The notes beneath the pieces were generated by a model. That model saw only the letters and a program-made list of their open reading frames with translations. It searched no databases and was not told the origin of the DNA. Made by a program: the position numbers and the translations under genes. Source: Melampsora larici-populina 98AG31 (lineage: Eukaryota; Basidiomycota; Pucciniomycetes; Pucciniales; Melampsoraceae). From it: DNA of 64,000 bases. Shown here in pieces: positions 59,991 through 64,000 of this stretch. The number at the start of each line of letters is the position of its first letter. Within the stretch, counting starts at the first letter, position 1. The stretch covers positions 687,242-751,241 of the forward strand of contig NW_006768795.1 in assembly GCF_000204055.1 (NCBI RefSeq), written 5' to 3'.

Positions 59991-61804
59991 CTAGAGCATG
60001 TATTGTTCCAAAAACTGTACTCGAGATTTCAAGTCAAAAATCTCCTTGCGACAGTCACATTTGTAGAGCTCGGTGCTCTCTGGTAATGGATCAGTCGAAT
60101 CCGGAGCTTCGAGCACAATCACGGCATCATATGTCAGTCACACGAACATGGTCACATTTCAATTCAGAATGACTACATACCAATGTAAGCCTTCTGTTTG
60201 GAAGAAGACGATTCACCCTTTGGTCCTTTGTTAACCACAGTGTCTTCGGCGGCGGTCACGAGGCGTTTAGAATCAGAGGCCACGAGTGAATCCTTTCCTT
60301 TGGATACAGACCGATCGTCGCACTCAACGTCGGACGAAGAGTCGGAAGATCCTAGCGGAGTGAGCGAGCTGGTATCGCTGCCCGGGGATGAGCCAGGGCG
60401 CGAAAAACGGACATGTTGACGAGGACGAGAAGGTCCAAGCGTGCTGACATGCGCGGGTAGGTAAGGCTTAGATGGTTTCGGGTTTCGTGTGATAGAATCT
60501 CTTTTCGGAGCCGAAGCACTGGACTTTTTTGGGGGTTGTGTTGGCTCTTTTTTTGATCTCTTGGGAGAGAGGCGAATATTCTCCTTTTCTGCTGGAGGAT
60601 TGGCAGAGTTGAGAGCATTGCATGAGCTAGATGAGCTAGATGATGCGGGGGTTAATCTGATCCGAACTCACCAGACTCTTGTTCCGTGTCTGAAAACGCC
60701 TCATCTGAATCTCGTTTATGACGAGAAGAAGTTTGACTAGATCTCGAACCTAACTTCATTTGAACTGACGATCCAGGAAAGGTGCTGTTCGTGGGAGATG
60801 GGCTTAAAGGTTGTTTGACCGCTACGAGTTGATTCGGTTTCTGGGCGATCGAATTCTTGGTGGCTGGCTTGTTTTTTGGAATTGCAGCTGCTTTTTTTCT
60901 CGGAATTGGAGCCGGCTTCGCTTTCGGAGTTGGAGCTGCAAGAGATCCGTGTTTTTCGGGAAGAGCTCCACCCTTCTGATTCTTGCTAGATACGCTTCGA
61001 GCAGAGCTTTTGAGACTTTTGCGGTCCCCAGTATCTGCAAGTAGGAGAATCTCGGAGTCGAGGTCTGAAGGTGAAAGCGCGGGGGGGTTTGAGTCATTCA
61101 CAGTCGAGCTAGATTCTGAAGCGCGGGGGTTCTGAGTGACCCTCGTTGAATTGGTTTTCTTCGGCTTGTCTGTAAAACCATACAATGTCAGTATTATGTG
61201 ACGTATCAATATTATAAAGGTCTACAGTCTTATGATTTATAGCGAAACACACCTGTATACTTGCCCCCCTCAGGGAAATTATGGTTGATAACAGGCTTGA
61301 TGTCAGTATCATTTCGACCGGCTCTTTGAGAGCGCTTCGCTGCTTCAGCCAGCGTGTATGCGTGTAATACCATAAAATGTCAGTGTCGGGCGACGGATCA
61401 ATAGTATAAATGTCTACAGTCTTATGATTTATAACCAAACCCACCTGTATGCTTGCTCCCCTCAGGGAAATCATGGTTGATAACAGGCTTGATGTCGGTA
61501 TCATTTCGATCGGTTCTTTGAGAGCGTTTTGCTGCTTCAGCCTGCGTGTCTGCGCGAGAGTCAAGTTCAAAGAAGCAAAATCGTGTTTGGGGAATTGATT
61601 TCAGACAAAGTGATCTTGAAACAACAACTATTCTTGATAAAATTAACAAGACCTACGAAAGTTGATCCACTTCTGGGCCAATTGTTGTAGTCCCGCTTTC
61701 GACGTTCGAGGCGGAGCTTCCGGTACGAGTGGAAATTCATAGCGCAAGAAGTTCCTTATTTCTTCGGCGGTGACTTCGATGTCGTAAGGGTTGAATGGTT
61801 GCAT
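59991..61804 (-). CDS. Ser/Pro/Lys-rich nuclear-type protein with an N-terminal SAP-like segment
   Basis: The first exon, 61804-61657, reads MQPFNPYDIEVTAEEIRNFL and later KAGLQQLAQKWINF, a short helix-loop-helix resembling SAP-type modules. Next come an exon encoding HTQAEAAKRSQRTDRNDTDI, a long exon rich in Ser, Pro and Lys (with PRKKAAAIPKNKPATK), another long low-complexity exon with acidic Ser-Asp clusters, and a last exon ending YKCDCRKEIFDLKSRVQFLE plus QYML, coiled-coil-like. All introns used are phase 1. The stop is at 59991. A near-copy of the second exon lies at about 61350-61245. The family is not named, but N-termini of this kind recur in rust genomes; a DNA-associated role is a guess. 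Confidence 0.75.
61200..61570. repeat. Duplicated exon and intron unit (about 190 bp)
   Basis: 61395-61570 and about 61205-61370 are about 90 percent alike by eye (GAAGCAGC(A/G)AA(A/G)CGCTCTCAAAG; GACATCAAGCCTGTTATCAA). The downstream copy has lost the acceptor AG of the expressed exon (GCGCAG becomes GCGTGT/GCAT context), so it probably lies within the intron. Confidence 0.85.
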
Positions 61805-62775
61805 AGCTGAAGATGGAAGCAGAATTCGAAAGCTTTGAAAAGTTATAACAAGATATAGAAAGGATAGAGTGATATTGGAATTCAGCCGAGAAATGGATAG
61901 AATTTGCGAAATAGAAATTATCAACTTCTCGATGAAAGTGTTGATTATAAGCGTAGAAGACACACTCTTGACCAGCAGCCTACTCATGATGCCGGTTGAA
62001 AGGGCTATCCAACCCCAGGTATAAGGAATATTCAGGAAAGAAAGAGGTACGAGTCCCTTTCGACTATCCTGTGTAGACCAAACATTGCGTGACTCTGGCT
62101 GAGTCCGGCAAAGTTTGTACGTACATACACCGGGCAAAACCCACGAAAGCCCACAAACATGTGTCAAGACTCCGAAGACACAAGGTTTGGTGGGTCTTCC
62201 AGATCACGGACACCAACCGAATCACCAGTGGTCCGCCGTTTACATTCAATTCATGGCTGCTCATGAGCATTTCTTACAGACACAAGAAAAGAAACAACCG
62301 TATTCCAACGTTTTGCAGCCGGCCGTCCCCTTTCTAGGAACACCCATAACATTAAACGTATGGTGATATTGAGCGAGTGAGTCTTGTTTGTTTTTAAGAA
62401 GATACCCCCACCTCTGTAGATCGAACGTTTATTCTTGTTTGTTTGACAGAAACCGAACTTCAAGCTGTTGGAATCACCACTCAATGTTTACATCAAAGGA
62501 GAATTGGGGTGGGAAAGCATCAAAGGATGACCTACGATCGCCTTACAAGCACAGTGCACACCCTCCACTACTTTGAAGGACAGATCTCGAGATGAAAGGT
62601 CTTTCAAAAAGCCTGTGCCATCTGGATTTGTCGTTCGATGGTATAGGTACGTGTAGATGTGTTATACTCCTCTTCCTCCGTCACCAAGTTTTTCTCTTTC
62701 GTTTTTCGTCTTTTCTTGATCTGCTCGCTGCGTGCGCTTGCGTTATCCTGGTGATTTTTGATTGATTATCTCAAC
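61805..62775. other. Intergenic between divergent genes
   Basis: Shared upstream region of the minus-strand Ser/Pro-rich gene and the plus-strand exon-repeat gene. ORFs near 62090-62370 are unsupported. Confidence 0.4.
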
Positions 62776-63115
62776 ACACTACGGGCTGGTTTCCGTGATA
62801 CACTTTCTTGCGATTCATTTTTTCTGAACTCTACGAGCCGGCATTCGTGATACCTGTTTCTATTTCACTTTTCAGCTTCTTTATCTCCTTCGTTCTCATA
62901 CCCGGCGTCTGTGATATCGGGTCGTCTTTCACTGTTCGGTTTCTTTGTCTTTCACTTTTTGGTTGCTCCAATTTCCTCAAGCCGGCATCCGTGATACCGG
63001 TTCCTTTTTCACTTTGAAGTTTTCTTTGTTCTCATACCCGGCGTCTGGGATATCGGGTGGTCTTTCACTTTTCGGTTTCTTCAATGTCCTCAACCCGGCA
63101 TCCGTGATACCAGTT
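62776..63115 (+). repeat. Alternating tandem repeat upstream of the exon-repeat gene
   Basis: Two alternating core words recur: CCGGCATCCGTGATACCGG (about 62838, 62981, 63093) and CCCGGCGTCTGTGATATCGG (62901, 63037). Each is followed by TTTC(A)CTTTT-type pyrimidine runs, with spacing of 56-80 bp. A weaker copy is near 62786. The array ends about 30 bp before the start codon at 63143, so it lies in the promoter or 5' UTR. Confidence 0.88.
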
Positions 63116-63142
63116 TCGTGGTCATATTCTGTTTCTTAAAGG

Positions 63143-64000
63143 ATGGCTCCTCAACGAAAACGTCGAGTAACCAAAAACGACCTGGGTGATGAAGGTGAGT
63201 AGGGCATTTTAGCTTTTGTTCGAAGGTCGCAGGGGCACTGATACAAGTCCTTCATTGGTAGATCGTGTGGTCACGAAATCAAGGGTAGATGTTAGAGAGA
63301 CCCGAGGTATGGCAGCCAGTAGGATTCGAGATACAGAACCTGCTGCTGCTTCGAACAGCAATCCAACCCGACCTCGAGACAAAAGATTAGAGGAACGGTC
63401 TGCAGCAAGAGAAAAAAATCTGGGTGATGAAGGTCAGTAGAATTTTTTAGCTGTGGTACATAGGTTACAAGATCCAACCTGCTGATGCAAGTCTTTCGTT
63501 GATAGATCGTGCAGGCACGAAATCAAAGGTCGACGGTAGACCAACCCGAAAAGCGTCAGCCCGCAGAATTCAAGATGAAGAACCCGCTGCTGCTTCGACC
63601 AGTAATTCGCACCAACCTCATGAAGAGCCGGATTCTCTAGTTACAACACAAAACCCGGGCCATGAAGGTTAGTACGATATTTCAGCTGTTGTACATAGCT
63701 CGCAAGATCAATCCTTCTGACACAATTTTCCTTCATTGATAGATCGTGTGGTCACGAAATCAAGGACGCATAGTAGACCGACCCAAGGAACGGCACCCGA
63801 CGGTACTCGAGACAAACGGACTCGAGCAGAAGAGGCCGTAGAGGAGGGGTCTTTGGGTAGAGTCGATTATGAAAGCTTGTCCACGGAAGACTTCGACTCA
63901 AGATCATGCCCTTCAAAATCATCGGCTCAGGTGGAATGAAAAGGATGAGCTTTTGCAGCTGTGTCATCTTTTTTGCCCAGACAAACTCCGGGTAAGTAGT
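63143..64000 (+). CDS. Gene with tandemly repeated exons, 3' part off the window
   Basis: Start MAPQRKRRVTKNDLGDEG (63143). Exons: 63143-63194, 63262-63432, 63506-63667, 63743 onward. Exons 2, 3 and 4 are homologous, each beginning D-R-(V/A)-(V/G)-TKS-(R/K), carrying an Arg/Ser/Thr-rich stretch, and (exons 2 and 3) ending in G(D/H)EG at a phase-1 donor. Splicing exon 4 at about 63837 to an acceptor at 63893 gives TSTQDHALQNHRLRWNEKDE followed by LLQLCHLFCPDKLR, with a donor at 63992. The WxEKDELL pattern resembles the start of a SANT/Myb-type helix, so DNA binding is possible. The strongly basic N-terminus suggests a nuclear protein. Confidence 0.72.

Noticed and set aside
1..64000. CRISPR arrays, bacterial operons, riboswitches
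   Set aside because: The sequence is clearly fungal nuclear DNA; no direct-repeat and spacer array and no bacterial gene layout is present.

Overview
The window is eukaryotic and reads as a rust fungus (Pucciniales), most likely Melampsora-like; this is inferred from gene style, not from a marker gene. Genes are dense in short introns (about 50-110 nt, GT...AG), intergenic DNA is AT-rich, there are no operons, small cysteine-rich secreted proteins occur, and transposons are abundant. Most genes had to be assembled exon by exon; the exon joins given are those that keep frame and phase and use plausible splice sites.

Host genes, left to right: a SNF2/RING chromatin or DNA-repair ATPase running off the left edge (1-4256, -); a 13-exon multi-pass membrane protein (14964-17224, -); a GPATCH11-like G-patch protein (24920-26030, -); two paralogous 10-cysteine secreted proteins (27990-28728 and 36430-37193, +); a secreted protein with a Pro/Gly tract (33226-34580, -); a 1-acylglycerol-3-phosphate acyltransferase (38781-40079, -); an AhpD-like-fold protein (42489-43480, -); a 6-cysteine secreted protein (45111-46051, -); a DUF6534-like seven-helix membrane protein (49264-50875, +); a Ser/Pro/Lys-rich low-complexity protein (59991-61804, -); and a gene with tandemly repeated exons running off the right edge (63143 onward, +).

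About half of the sequence is mobile or repeat DNA. The best resolved element is a 5.8 kb hAT transposon (18855-24644), delimited by a perfect 8-bp target duplication and terminal inverted repeats. It carries a broken BED/hAT transposase and a nested 746-bp non-autonomous relative with its own 8-bp duplication. A 6.8 kb PIF/Harbinger-type element (52466-59268) has about 320-bp terminal inverted repeats and two convergent genes, a DDE transposase and a SANT-like accessory protein. An 801-bp foldback element (26882-27682) has about 200-bp arms and a 9-bp duplication, as in Mutator-like elements. There are also a dead Tc1/mariner copy, Ty3/Gypsy integrase and reverse-transcriptase relics, several small terminal-repeat families (one nested in another), a duplicated segment ending in poly-A, and minisatellites.

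The most interesting items are the paired secreted-protein genes with phase-1 symmetric exons and a shared promoter block, two further unrecognised secreted proteins, a run of four perfect hairpins inside the hAT element, the convergent two-gene Harbinger element, and tandem exon amplification in two rust-style genes. No functional tRNA or rRNA gene and no CRISPR array was seen.
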